From assembly GCA_027532775.1 (NCBI GenBank), contig JAPZTO010000002.1, positions 124,001 through 188,000 of the forward strand: 64,000 bases of DNA, in the 5' to 3' direction. Numbering within the stretch: the stretch's first letter is position 1; each line of letters starts with the position of its first letter. Below the pieces are notes generated by a model, which worked only from the letters and a program-made list of their open reading frames with translations, made no database searches and was not told the DNA's origin. Positions 12,235 to 19,838 of the stretch are shown here, piece after piece. Both the position numbers and the translations under genes were made by a program. This DNA comes from Beijerinckiaceae bacterium. Lineage in GTDB: Bacteria; Pseudomonadota; Alphaproteobacteria; Rhizobiales; Beijerinckiaceae.

Positions 12235-13689
12235 TCAGGCCCCGGCTTCGGCGATCTCGGTTTCACCATCCCCGGTCGTGGCGAGGCGGTTTCGCACCAC
12301 CGTCACCGAACAGGGCGCTTCGGCCACGAGGCTGGTCGAGACCGAGCCCAGATAGCGCCGGACGCCGCCCGAACCGCGCGCCCCGACGATCAGGTGGTCG
12401 ACGGCATTGTTGCGCGCGAAATCCAGCATGGCCTGCGCGGGATCGGCATGTTCCAGCACATGGAAGGTGAGCCGTTCCGGCGGCAGGCGCATCTCGGCGG
12501 CCCAGTGCTTGAGTTCTACCAGCCGGCGGACATGCAGCGAGGTGCCGTCCTTATCGACAAGTGTATCGAGGCCAATCCGCGCCATGCGCAGCACGTTGAC
12601 GCAGGCGAGGCGGGATTCCGGCGCGGTGACGAGCAGGCGCGAGACGGTTTCCCGCAGGATCCCGGCCAGCGGCTCGCCTTCGGGCGAGAGATCGACCGCG
12701 ACCATCAGGATGGGTGCCAGCGAGGCGTGGCGATAGGCGCCAAGCCGGCTGAGCGGCGGCGCTTGCGGCGGCAGCAACCGGCCGGACATCAGGTTGCGGA
12801 GCCAATGCGTCTTCTCCCGCGTGGCGCGGTCGGTCAGTGTTACATGCTCGGGGTGGTTGAGCTCGAAGGCGAGCTGCGCCGCTGTGGCATAGCGCCGGTC
12901 CGGCTTCACCTCGAGGCAGCGCAGGATGATCTCCTGCAGCCAGGAGGGGATCTCCGGGCGCAGGACGCGCGGCGGGGTGGGGGCCTCATACATCCGGCGG
13001 AGCAGGGCCTTGGTCGTGTGCTTCGGGTTGCCGAAGGGGCGCTCGCCGGTGGCCAAGGCATAGAGCATCGCGCCGAGGGCGAAGAGATCGCTCCGCGGCT
13101 CCTCGCGGATCTTCAGCACCTGTTCGGGGGCAATATACGGCGCGGTGCCCATCGGCACGCGGAACTCCTCGGCGAGGAGATCCGGCAACCGGAGATGGCG
13201 TGACAGGCCGAAATCGATGAACACGGCTTCGCCGGTCGGGCGGAACATGATGTTCGACGGCTTGATGTCGAGATGGACGACATCCTGCCCGTGCAGGCTG
13301 ACGAGTGCCTTCGCGATGGCGGCGCCGATCGCCAGTACCTCGGAAGCCGGCAGGGGCGCGGCCTTGAAGCGCGGCAGCAGGCTCTCGCCAGCGATGCGCT
13401 CCATGACGATGTAGGGCTGGGCCGAAAAATCCCCGAGCGCGATGCAGCGCGGGACATGCGGTCCTGTCAGGCGCGGCAGGATCATCTGCTCCTGTTCGAA
13501 GCCGACAATCATCGTCGGGTCATCGCCATCGAGGATCAGCGGCACCTTCATCACCAGCGGGATCGCATGATCCGGATGGGTGACGTCCCAGATCTCGGCC
13601 ATGCCGCCCTGGTGGATCTTGCGGCCGATGAGGAAGCCATCGATGGTCGAGCCGGTTTCCAGCTGCATCCTGCCCATGGCGCCCCTCAT
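12235..13689 (-). CDS. Ser/Thr protein kinase fused to a C-terminal universal stress (USP) domain
   Basis: A 484-residue cytoplasmic protein with two domains and no membrane segment. Residues about 18-285 are a Hanks-type kinase: Gly-rich loop IHQGGMAEIW, Lys48 in VMKVP, catalytic loop HLDIKPSN (Asp141), DFG at 159-161 and a TAPYIAPEQ activation segment end. HLD replaces the common HRD. Residues about 330-470 are a universal stress domain, ending in GARGSGGVRRYLGSVS and APCSVTVVR, the ATP-binding type. Its start codon overlaps the stop of the upstream phosphoesterase gene (ATGA), so the two are translationally coupled and probably form an opposing kinase/phosphatase pair. Substrates are unknown. 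Confidence 0.88.
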   Translation of the reverse strand: MRGAMGRMQLETGSTIDGFLIGRKIHQGGMAEIWDVTHPDHAIPLVMKVPLILDGDDPTMIVGFEQEQMILPRLTGPHVPRCIALGDFSAQPYIVMERIAGESLLPRFKAAPLPASEVLAIGAAIAKALVSLHGQDVVHLDIKPSNIMFRPTGEAVFIDFGLSRHLRLPDLLAEEFRVPMGTAPYIAPEQVLKIREEPRSDLFALGAMLYALATGERPFGNPKHTTKALLRRMYEAPTPPRVLRPEIPSWLQEIILRCLEVKPDRRYATAAQLAFELNHPEHVTLTDRATREKTHWLRNLMSGRLLPPQAPPLSRLGAYRHASLAPILMVAVDLSPEGEPLAGILRETVSRLLVTAPESRLACVNVLRMARIGLDTLVDKDGTSLHVRRLVELKHWAAEMRLPPERLTFHVLEHADPAQAMLDFARNNAVDHLIVGARGSGGVRRYLGSVSTSLVAEAPCSVTVVRNRLATTGDGETEIAEAGA

Positions 13690-14426
13690 CGTCCGCGGAG
13701 GAGGCGGATAGCCAGCGGCTCGGGCAGGCCGGCCTCGCGCAGCTTCCGCACGGTGGTGTAGTGGTCGTAGCCGACGCGGCCGAACAGCAATGTCCGCCGC
13801 TTGAGATCGAGGATCGCATAGCCGGCGGCGGTCTGGCCGTCGCGCGGCTGGCCGACAGCGCCGACCACGCCGAGCCAGGGGAAATGGCGGGAAAGCGGGA
13901 TCTCCGCGCCGGGCAGCGGTTCATGCGCGATGGCGACACCGAGGCCGGTCAGCCGCCAGAGGCAGGGCTGGTGGACATGGCCGACCAGCGTGATCGCCGC
14001 ATCACTGGCCCGGAGGCAACGCTCCGCCTCTCCGGGGCCGGTAATGTATTCCCAGGCGCGCGGGGCGCGGGCGCTGGCATGGACGAACAGCGCCTCGCCA
14101 AGGCGATGGGTTTCCGGCCAGGCGCGGATCAGGGCGGCATGGCCGGGGTCAAGCTGCGTCCGCGTCCATTCGATGGCCTCGCGGGCGATGCGGTTCATAT
14201 CACTGGCATCGCCCTCGATCGCGGCATCGTGGTTGCCAATCACGATCATCGCTCCGGCCTCGACCAGCGAAGCCACCCGCTCCACGCAGAAGGCCGGGTC
14301 GGGCCCGTAGCCGACGACATCCCCGAGGATGGCGAGGCCGTCGATCCGATGGGCGGGCAGGGCGCGCAGAACGGCTTCCAGCGCCTCGCGATTGCCATGG
14401 ATATCCGCCAGCAGGGCGATACGCAT
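13686..14426 (-). CDS. Calcineurin-like metallophosphoesterase
   Basis: About 246 residues from the ATG at 14426 (MRIALLADIHGN), chosen over an upstream ATG at 14471 because it matches the family N terminus and has GGAGG upstream. All metal-binding blocks of the metallophosphatase superfamily are present: DIHGN, GDVVGYGPDP, GNHD and GHVHQP. These two-metal enzymes remove phosphate from proteins or small molecules; YfcE-like and serine/threonine phosphatase-like members both exist. The 4-bp overlap with the kinase-USP gene suggests it dephosphorylates the kinase or its targets, which is inference from context. Confidence 0.85.
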   Translation of the reverse strand: MRIALLADIHGNREALEAVLRALPAHRIDGLAILGDVVGYGPDPAFCVERVASLVEAGAMIVIGNHDAAIEGDASDMNRIAREAIEWTRTQLDPGHAALIRAWPETHRLGEALFVHASARAPRAWEYITGPGEAERCLRASDAAITLVGHVHQPCLWRLTGLGVAIAHEPLPGAEIPLSRHFPWLGVVGAVGQPRDGQTAAGYAILDLKRRTLLFGRVGYDHYTTVRKLREAGLPEPLAIRLLRGR

Positions 14427-14530
14427 CGTCCGGGGTTCCTCCGGCCCTTGTTGCCCGGGCCTGACCGTCATCCTGCCGCCTGCCGGGAGGAGCCGCCTTG
14501 ACCTGTATCAGAGGCCGCGCCGAAGCGCGC

Positions 14531-14650
14531 TGCGCCATTGGTGGAAGCCGAGGGCCCCTTGCAGCAGGACTGTGCCCCTGGCGGATGCCCTGTGCCCTTG
14601 GTGAAGGTTCTGTGCCCTTGATTGATTCTGGCGCCAGTCGGTCGAGGGGG
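14531..14650. repeat. Degenerate 20-bp tandem repeat, about five to six copies
   Basis: Rows starting at 14531, 14551, 14571, 14591, 14611 and possibly 14631 align at an exact 20-bp period, with core TGTGCCCYTGG (best copies at 14571, 14591 and 14611). It lies between the phosphatase gene (minus) and tRNA-Val (plus), non-coding on both strands as judged by frame. The period is close to two helical turns. It may be an operator array or a decayed minisatellite. Confidence 0.65.
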
Positions 14651-14659
14651 CCTCGCCGC

Positions 14660-14688
14660 TTGCCAATACCGGGCGGATGGTGTTTACC
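14660..14688 (+). promoter_or_regulatory. Possible promoter of tRNA-Val
   Basis: TTGCCA (14660-14665), a 17-bp spacer and TTTACC (14683-14688), about 36 bp before the tRNA. The -10 match is weak. Confidence 0.35.
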
Positions 14689-14723
14689 CACCGGGCTGAT
14701 CCGGCGGCATTTCCACGCCCCGA

Positions 14724-14799
14724 GGGCGATTAGCTCAGTTGGTAGAGCGCCTCGTTTACACCGAGGATGTCGGGAGTTCGAGTCTCTCATCGCCCACCA
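14724..14799 (+). tRNA. tRNA-Val(UAC)
   Basis: A 76-nt cloverleaf: acceptor stem GGGCGAT pairing with ATCGCCC, D-arm TAGCTCAGTTGGTAGAGC, anticodon loop TTTACAC (anticodon UAC), T-arm GAGTTCGAGTCTC, discriminator A and encoded CCA ending at 14799. In related genomes tRNA-Val and tRNA-Asp commonly lie between lon and nuoA, as here. Confidence 0.97.
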
Positions 14800-14914
14800 A
14801 AGCCTTCACCACATCCGACGATGCCGGCCCTGATTGCAGGCCTGACGGGGTTGGCTTGTTTACAGCGCTCCCGACTCGCGAAAGACTACGCAGGTTGAAC
14901 CCCGGGAGAGGCCC

Positions 14915-15280
14915 ATGCGACGCATCACCATCCTGCCGGCCCTTGCCGGTTTTCTCATGCTTGCGCCCGTGGCGGCCTTCGCCTGGGGTGCGATCGCAGT
15001 CGATGACGAGAAGGGCGTCTCCGGCAGCGGGGTCGGCTATGGCTATGTCACCGGCGAAGACAGCGAGAAGGCGGCCGAAAGGGGCGCGCTCAAGGAATGT
15101 CGCGGCAAGAACAAGTCCTGCAAGGTTGCGATCACCTTCGAGAGCTGCGGCGCCTATGCCGCCTCCGCCAATCGCTGGGGGACCGGCGAAGGCGTGACCA
15201 AGGGTGCCGCGCGGCGGATTGCCCTCGCCAATTGCGGCAACGAGGCCTGCAAGCTCGTCGTCTCGGAATGCAACGAGTGA
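14915..15280 (+). CDS. Exported DUF4189 protein
   Basis: A 121-residue protein with a clear signal peptide (MRRITILPALAGFLMLAPVAAFA) followed by WGAIAVDD, the hallmark beginning of DUF4189. The mature domain of about 98 residues has six cysteines (in ECRG, SCKV, ESCG, NCGN, ACKL and ECNE), enough for three disulfides, so it probably folds in the periplasm. DUF4189 has no established biochemical function. It is followed after 17 bp by another exported protein gene, likely in one transcript. Confidence 0.85.
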   Translation: MRRITILPALAGFLMLAPVAAFAWGAIAVDDEKGVSGSGVGYGYVTGEDSEKAAERGALKECRGKNKSCKVAITFESCGAYAASANRWGTGEGVTKGAARRIALANCGNEACKLVVSECNE

Positions 15281-15297
15281 ACCCGGAGCCGCCATCC

Positions 15298-15945
15298 ATG
15301 ACCCGTCTGATCGTTCCGCTCGTTTCGGCTCTCCTGCTGGCCAGCCCCGTTTTCGCCCAGAGCGCTGCCCCTGCACCGGAGACGCCAGCAACTGCTGCGC
15401 CTGCCGCTCCTGCGCCTGCCGCCCCGGCGGCGGACAGTTCCGCTCCGGCCCCTGCTGCCCCCGCGCCGCAACAGGCGGCGCCGGCGCCGGCCACGCCTCC
15501 GGCGGCCGCGCCCGCTGCTCCGGCTGCGGATAGTGCCGCGCCTGCGCCTGCGCCTGTCCCCGCACCCGCACCCGCACCGCAGCAGGCTGCACCGGCCCCC
15601 GCGCCCGCTGCCCCTGCTCCTGCTGCCCCGGCCCCCCAACAGGCCGCGCCCGTGCCGGCTCCGGCGCCTGCGCCGCAGCAGAATGCCGCCGACGAGAAGA
15701 TCAACCAGCTCGCCCTTCTCTATGTTGTCGCGGCAACGGTGCATCTCTGCGAGCTCGATATCGACGAAGACGAGGACGAGAAGCTGCAGAATGCCGTCGA
15801 TGCCTCGGAAGTTGCCGCCGGCCTGCCGGAGCCGGTGCGGGACGGGATGTGGAACAAGGTCGTGGCGGATATCAACCGCGACAAGAAGAAGGCCTGCTCG
15901 GATTACAGCGCTGAATCGCTGGCGCTGATCCGCAACCTGAAGTGA
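15298..15945 (+). CDS. Exported Ala/Pro-rich protein with small C-terminal domain
   Basis: A 215-residue protein: signal peptide ending near PVFAQ (residue 21), a low-complexity Ala/Pro/Gln linker of about 110 residues built on APAPAAPAPQQAAP-like repeats, and a C-terminal domain of about 85 residues (from ADEKINQLALLY) with an acidic helix (DIDEDEDEKLQ) and two cysteines. The linker resembles wall-spanning or periplasm-spanning segments. The C-terminal domain is not one I recognise with confidence. The ATG at 15298 directly starts the signal peptide. It lies between DUF4189 and the second ClpP-fold gene, suggesting a shared envelope function. Confidence 0.75.
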   Translation: MTRLIVPLVSALLLASPVFAQSAAPAPETPATAAPAAPAPAAPAADSSAPAPAAPAPQQAAPAPATPPAAAPAAPAADSAAPAPAPVPAPAPAPQQAAPAPAPAAPAPAAPAPQQAAPVPAPAPAPQQNAADEKINQLALLYVVAATVHLCELDIDEDEDEKLQNAVDASEVAAGLPEPVRDGMWNKVVADINRDKKKACSDYSAESLALIRNLK

Positions 15946-16090
15946 GTTTCAGGCCGTGCGGGGCAACGACGCCGCACGGTCTCGTCTCTTGCAGTCTTGC
16001 TTTTTCGTGAACCTTTCGGAAACCTCGTTCCTTCACCATATCCGTGCTGTCCTGTTCCGGCAGTGCGTTTGCGTGAGGGGATTTCGATCC

Positions 16091-16819
16091 ATGCGTTTCC
16101 TGTCTTCGATGCCGGGTCGCGGCCTGCCGGGCTCTGTTCGCCTGAAGGGTTTTGCCGGCCTGTTCTCCCTGATGATGGCCGGCCCGGCCCTGGCGATGGA
16201 GTTTGCGACCATTCCGGTCGATGGCCCGTGCAATGCCAGCGAGTGCCGCCGCGCCGTGATTGCCGAGGGCGAGATCACCAAAGATGCACCGGCCAGGTTC
16301 GCCGCTTTCCTGCGGCAGGAACTGCAACGGCCCGGCCTCCATGCGATCGTTTTTCTGAATTCCCCCGGCGGCAATGTCGAGAGTGCGCTCCAGCTCGGCT
16401 CGCTGATCCATGATGCCGGCGCGGCGGTGGTGATCGGGCGCCCCGCGCTTCTTGATTCGCAGCGCCTGTCCCGCCGCAAGGCCGGGATCGGCCAGGTCGG
16501 CGTGGTGCCGGGGCATTGCGCCTCGGCCTGCGTCTATGTGCTGATGGGCGCGAAGAAGCGCGTGGTTCCGGAAGGGGCGCGGCTTGGTGTCCACCGGATG
16601 TCGGCCCGGATGTGGCGGACCGATCCGGCCGGCGGTGCGATGCAGGGCGAGCGGATCTATGCCGGGTCGAGCGAGGTCAACGCGCTCCGGCAATATGTTT
16701 CGCGCGTCGGCGGCAGCCAGGACCTGATCAGCCTCGCGGAATCGGTCCCGCATGACCAGATCCGCATCCTTTCGAGCAATGAAGTGCGCCGCTTCCGCCT
16801 CGGCGCGCCATCGCTCTGA
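16091..16819 (+). CDS. Secreted ClpP-fold protein, COG3904 type (paralogue B)
   Basis: A 242-residue protein whose start at 16091 places a hydrophobic signal segment (GFAGLFSLMMAGPALA) near residues 20-36. Motifs match paralogue A at 11541: LNSPGGNVESA (SPGG 91-94), GHCASACVYVLMGAKK with Ser145 flanked by Cys143 and Cys147, and LGVHRMS with His168, again 23 residues after the serine. Cys47 and Cys52 parallel the early Cys pair of A. An acidic residue in PHDQIRILSS could complete a triad. Function inferred: periplasmic serine hydrolase of ClpP fold. It ends 124 bp before tRNA-Asp. Confidence 0.8.
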   Translation: MRFLSSMPGRGLPGSVRLKGFAGLFSLMMAGPALAMEFATIPVDGPCNASECRRAVIAEGEITKDAPARFAAFLRQELQRPGLHAIVFLNSPGGNVESALQLGSLIHDAGAAVVIGRPALLDSQRLSRRKAGIGQVGVVPGHCASACVYVLMGAKKRVVPEGARLGVHRMSARMWRTDPAGGAMQGERIYAGSSEVNALRQYVSRVGGSQDLISLAESVPHDQIRILSSNEVRRFRLGAPSL

Positions 16820-16873
16820 TCCCCGGGTTTTCGCGCGTCCCGCAAAAAGATTCCGACAATCGGTGCGGAGTGC

Positions 16874-16903
16874 TTGACAGGTCCTCCGCCCATCGCGTAA
16901 CCG
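16874..16903 (+). promoter_or_regulatory. Promoter of tRNA-Asp
   Basis: CTTGACA with the -35 hexamer TTGACA at 16874-16879, an 18-bp spacer and TAACCG at 16898-16903, 40 bp before the tRNA. The -35 is a perfect match to the alphaproteobacterial housekeeping consensus. Confidence 0.6.
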
Positions 16904-16943
16904 TTCGGCCCTCGTCGGGGGCACCCCCGATGCGGGAATGGAT

Positions 16944-17020
16944 GCGGGCGTAGCTCAGTCGGTTAGAGTGCCGGCCTGTCACGCCGGAGGTCGCGGGTTC
17001 GAGCCCCGTCGCCCGCGCCA
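16944..17020 (+). tRNA. tRNA-Asp(GUC)
   Basis: A 77-nt cloverleaf: acceptor stem GCGGGCG pairing with CGCCCGC, D-arm TAGCTCAGTCGGTTAGAG, anticodon loop CTGTCAC (anticodon GUC), T-arm GGGTTCGAGCCCC, discriminator G (an aspartate identity base) and encoded CCA ending at 17020. Confidence 0.98.
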
Positions 17021-17095
17021 CCCCACTTCCTCCCCTTCCATGAACAGGGGGCAGGTCCTTCACCATCCGGATCTTGCCAACCTCGCGAGGGGACG

Positions 17096-17965
17096 ATGAC
17101 TGCTTCCCAAAAGGGCTTCCTGCTCGGGTTTCTCGGCGTGGCGCTGTTTGCGCTGACCGCGCCGGTGACCAAGCTGGCCACGCTGACCCCGACCTTTCCC
17201 GGCCTGCCGCCGGTCTTCATCAGCTTCGGCCGTGCCGCAGCGGCCGGCATGCTGGCCATCCTCTATCTCCTCGTCATCCGCGCGGCCTGGCCCAGCCGGG
17301 TGCAGGCGTTCCGGCTGATCCTGGCCGGGGCGGGGATCGTGATCGGCTTCCCGCTCTTCCTCGGCCTTGCCGTCCAGCATGTCGATTCGGTCCATGCCGC
17401 GGTGATTTCCGGCGCCCTGCCGCTTGGCACGGCGGCGCTGACGGCGCTCTGGATGCGCGAGCGCGCGCGGCCGGCTTTCTGGGCGCTGGCGGTTTTCGGT
17501 TTCCTGCTGGTGCTGCTCTATGCCTGGCTGACCGGGGAAGGGGGCTTCGTCGCGGCGGACGGGCTATTGCTGCTGGCCGTGCTCTCGGCCAGTTGCGGCT
17601 ATGTGCTGGGGGCCCGGCTCTCGCGCGAGATGCCGCCGGAACACGTGATCTCGTGGATCCTCGTGCTCTACCTGCCGCTGACCATCCCGGTTTCGGCCTT
17701 GACCTGGCCGCAGGGCGAGGTTGCGCCGGTGGCGTGGATCAGCTTCGCCTATCTCGCCATCGTCTCGATGTGGCTCGGCTTTTTCGCCTGGTATCGCGGG
17801 TTGCAACTCGGTGGCGCGCTGCGCGTCAGCCAGACACAGCTGGCACAGCCCTTCCTGTCGATGCTGGCCGCCGCGCCGCTGCTGGGAGAGCGGATCACGC
17901 CGCTCTCGCTGGTTTTCGCCGCCGCCATTGTCGCAACCATCGCGGTGAGCCGGCGGATCCGCTGA
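17096..17965 (+). CDS. EamA/DMT-family permease
   Basis: A 289-residue inner-membrane protein with ten predicted hydrophobic helices arranged as two EamA repeats. The second repeat contains the usual QTQLAQPFLSMLAA and GERITPLSLVFAAAIV motifs of drug/metabolite transporters. Substrate cannot be predicted; members export amino acids, nucleotides or amphipathic compounds. The start ATG at 17096 has GGGGAC upstream. It faces the exported-protein gene at 18078 across a repeat-bearing convergent intergenic region. Confidence 0.9.
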   Translation: MTASQKGFLLGFLGVALFALTAPVTKLATLTPTFPGLPPVFISFGRAAAAGMLAILYLLVIRAAWPSRVQAFRLILAGAGIVIGFPLFLGLAVQHVDSVHAAVISGALPLGTAALTALWMRERARPAFWALAVFGFLLVLLYAWLTGEGGFVAADGLLLLAVLSASCGYVLGARLSREMPPEHVISWILVLYLPLTIPVSALTWPQGEVAPVAWISFAYLAIVSMWLGFFAWYRGLQLGGALRVSQTQLAQPFLSMLAAAPLLGERITPLSLVFAAAIVATIAVSRRIR

Positions 17966-17967
17966 CG

Positions 17968-18073
17968 GGAATGGTTTGCGATCTGACTGAATCAGATCGC
18001 AGACCGTTCCAGCTTCTTGTTTTCTCGCATTTTCTTGCGTCCAACCGGTATCCACCTGGTCGGAAAATGCTCC
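17968..18073. repeat. Dispersed palindromic repeat of rhizobial type
   Basis: Two inverted repeats in tandem. The first has 19-bp arms (17968-17986 and 17992-18010, two G-U pairs) around a 5-nt loop. The second has 8-bp arms GCATTTTC and GAAAATGC (18027-18034 and 18063-18070) around the ACCGGTATCCACC core. The ordering is that of a mosaic intergenic repeat widespread in Hyphomicrobiales genomes. It fills the space between two convergent genes and can also serve as a bidirectional terminator. Confidence 0.75.
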
Positions 18074-18077
18074 CGGC

Positions 18078-18467
18078 TTACCGGCGCTTGGTCCATTCCT
18101 CGTAACCGACTTCCTTCTCGCCGGTATAGGCCCAGGCAGCCGCATAGCCGCTGCCGTCTTCCTTTGCGATGAGCAGCATCACGCCGGTCCGGCCGCCGCC
18201 GGTGAAGTTCAGCGCCACGACCTCGCCATTCCCGATGCCGAAGCCTGTCCAGGTCTGCGAGCCGATCTTCCAGACGATTCGCCAGGTCTCGGCGCCGGTC
18301 TGGGTGAGGGACGCGCTGCCGGTATAGCCGCCGCCAGACGTGCCTTCCTTGCCCTGGACCCGGTAATCGCCTGGCCCCTTGGCGACGGCCGGCATCGCGG
18401 CCATGGCCACGAAACCCAGAACCGTGAGGCCCAGAACCGCCAATCCCTTCATAATCCGTTTCATCAT
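18078..18467 (-). CDS. Small exported protein of unknown function
   Basis: A 129-residue protein from the ATG at 18467, preceded by GGGGGGAA; upstream in-frame ATGs would bury the signal peptide (MMKRIMKGLAVLGLTVLGF, cleavage near MPAVA). The mature part is a Gly/Thr-rich beta domain with a repeating pattern of the form YxVxGxxxxxGxYxGxxxLTQ, WRIVWKIGSQTW and GRTGVMLLIAKEDGSGY. This resembles periplasmic proteins sometimes annotated as fibronectin-binding in rhizobia, a name not backed by evidence I can cite. It is transcribed away from nuoA. Confidence 0.75.
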   Translation of the reverse strand: MMKRIMKGLAVLGLTVLGFVAMAAMPAVAKGPGDYRVQGKEGTSGGGYTGSASLTQTGAETWRIVWKIGSQTWTGFGIGNGEVVALNFTGGGRTGVMLLIAKEDGSGYAAAWAYTGEKEVGYEEWTKRR

Positions 18468-18773
18468 GATGTTCCCCCCGAGCAGGCCTGGACAGGCCGG
18501 GAGGGCTTGTTTGCCCGGCAACAGGCCGCATTGGACGCCCCGCTCCGCGAATCGCATGGCGGAGCCTGAACCAGACTAGCCGGAGGCCCCGGCTTTTCCA
18601 GCGCCATGGCGGCTCCGGACCAAGGCATTCCCGCAAGGAAACCGTGGCCCTACCGCATGATCCCGCCCCGCGCGCGGCCTGCCGGCGAGGACCGCCCGGG
18701 GCTGTTGCCAAATCGTCGGAGGCGACGCCCTTTCGCTTGCGCGAAATGCCGGGCTCGACTAATTCAGAGCGCC
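18468..18773. other. Divergent intergenic region upstream of nuoA
   Basis: This 306-bp region separates the exported-protein gene (minus) from nuoA (plus) and must contain both promoters. A candidate nuo promoter is TTGCGC (18737-18742), 17-bp spacer, TAATTC (18760-18765), but that would leave nuoA almost leaderless. No gene is supported here; in-frame extensions of nuoA lack conservation. Confidence 0.5.
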
Positions 18774-19139
18774 ATGGAAACGCTGCTCATCGATTATCTC
18801 CCGCTGGTTCTCTTCATCGGCATCTCCCTGGTGATCGGAATCGCCCTGCTCGTCGCGCCCTTCGCGGTGGCCTATCAGAACCCGGATCCGGAAAAGGTCT
18901 CGGCCTATGAGTGCGGCTTCAACGCGTTCGACGATGCCCGCATGAAATTCGATGTGCGCTTCTACCTTGTGGCCATTCTCTTTATCATCTTCGACCTCGA
19001 AGTGGCGTTCCTGTTCCCGTGGGCCGTGGCCCTGAAGGATATCGGCGCCTTCGGGTTCTGGTCGATGATGGTGTTTCTCGGCGTGCTGACGGTCGGCTTC
19101 GTCTATGAGTGGCGCAAAGGCGCGCTGGAATGGGATTGA
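18774..19139 (+). CDS. nuoA: NADH-quinone oxidoreductase subunit A
   Basis: A 121-residue membrane subunit of complex I (ND3 homologue) with three transmembrane helices. The conserved matrix-loop signature [20 protein letters not shown] and the acidic [11 protein letters not shown] helix are present. The start [10 protein letters not shown] at 18774 fits relatives; no strong ribosome site is seen. It opens the nuo operon, and nuoB follows after 4 bp. Confidence 0.96.
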   Translation: METLLIDYLPLVLFIGISLVIGIALLVAPFAVAYQNPDPEKVSAYECGFNAFDDARMKFDVRFYLVAILFIIFDLEVAFLFPWAVALKDIGAFGFWSMMVFLGVLTVGFVYEWRKGALEWD

Positions 19140-19143
19140 TGCC

Positions 19144-19722
19144 ATGAATTCCGGGACAATGAATACGCTGGTCGCCCCCGCTCCGCGGAGCATTCTCGAC
19201 CCGAATACCGGCAAGCCGGTCGGCGCGACTGATCCGTTTTTCGTCGAGATCAACAACGAACTGGCCGACAAGGGTTTCCTCGTCACCGCCACGGATGACC
19301 TGATCGCCTGGGCGCGGACGGGCTCGCTGATGTGGATGACGTTCGGCCTGGCCTGCTGCGCCGTGGAAATGATGCAGCTCTCGATGCCGCGCTACGATGT
19401 GGAGCGGTTCGGCTTCGCGCCGCGCGCCTCGCCGCGCCAGTCGGACGTGATGATCGTCGCCGGCACGCTGACCAACAAGATGGCCCCCGCGCTCCGCAAG
19501 GTCTATGACCAGATGCCGGAGCCGCGCTACGTCATCTCGATGGGCTCCTGCGCCAATGGCGGCGGCTATTACCATTACAGCTACAGCGTGGTGAGGGGCT
19601 GCGACCGCGTGGTCCCGGTGGATATCTACGTGCCGGGCTGCCCGCCGACGGCCGAGGCGCTGCTCTATGGCGTGATGCTGCTGCAAAAGAAGATCCGCCG
19701 CACCGCGACGATCGAGCGGTAA
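19144..19722 (+). CDS. nuoB: NADH-quinone oxidoreductase subunit B
   Basis: A 192-residue peripheral-arm subunit (PSST homologue) that holds the terminal cluster N2, which reduces quinone. The tandem cysteines [29 protein letters not shown] and [14 protein letters not shown] supply the four ligands. The start at 19144 is 4 bp past the nuoA stop. A long hairpin repeat follows before nuoC. Confidence 0.97.
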   Translation: MNSGTMNTLVAPAPRSILDPNTGKPVGATDPFFVEINNELADKGFLVTATDDLIAWARTGSLMWMTFGLACCAVEMMQLSMPRYDVERFGFAPRASPRQSDVMIVAGTLTNKMAPALRKVYDQMPEPRYVISMGSCANGGGYYHYSYSVVRGCDRVVPVDIYVPGCPPTAEALLYGVMLLQKKIRRTATIER

Positions 19723-19736
19723 GGCGCAGCGAGGCC

Positions 19737-19821
19737 GTCATGGCCGGGTTAAGCCCGGCCATCCACGACTTGAAGACTCGGAATTGCGGTCGTGGAACCC
19801 CGGCCCGAATCCGGGCATGAC
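19737..19821. repeat. Long inverted repeat between nuoB and nuoC
   Basis: Two 33-nt arms (19737-19769 and 19789-19821) are near-perfect inverted copies around a 19-nt loop. Each arm begins or ends with GTCATG and carries a GGCCGGG-type inner palindrome. The sequence type (GTCATGGCCGGG...) is a common dispersed element in alphaproteobacterial intergenic spaces. In the transcript it forms a stable hairpin in the middle of the nuo operon. Confidence 0.85.
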
Positions 19822-19838
19822 GAGCGGAGAAGGACGAT

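Noticed and set aside
15400-15690. Dense short repeats that could suggest a CRISPR or minisatellite
   Set aside because: They encode the Ala/Pro linker in frame within a signal-peptide-bearing protein; there are no spacers.
18606-18773. N-terminal extension of nuoA by 56 codons
   Set aside because: The extension is Arg/Pro-rich and unlike any Nuo[11 protein letters not shown] is the conserved start.
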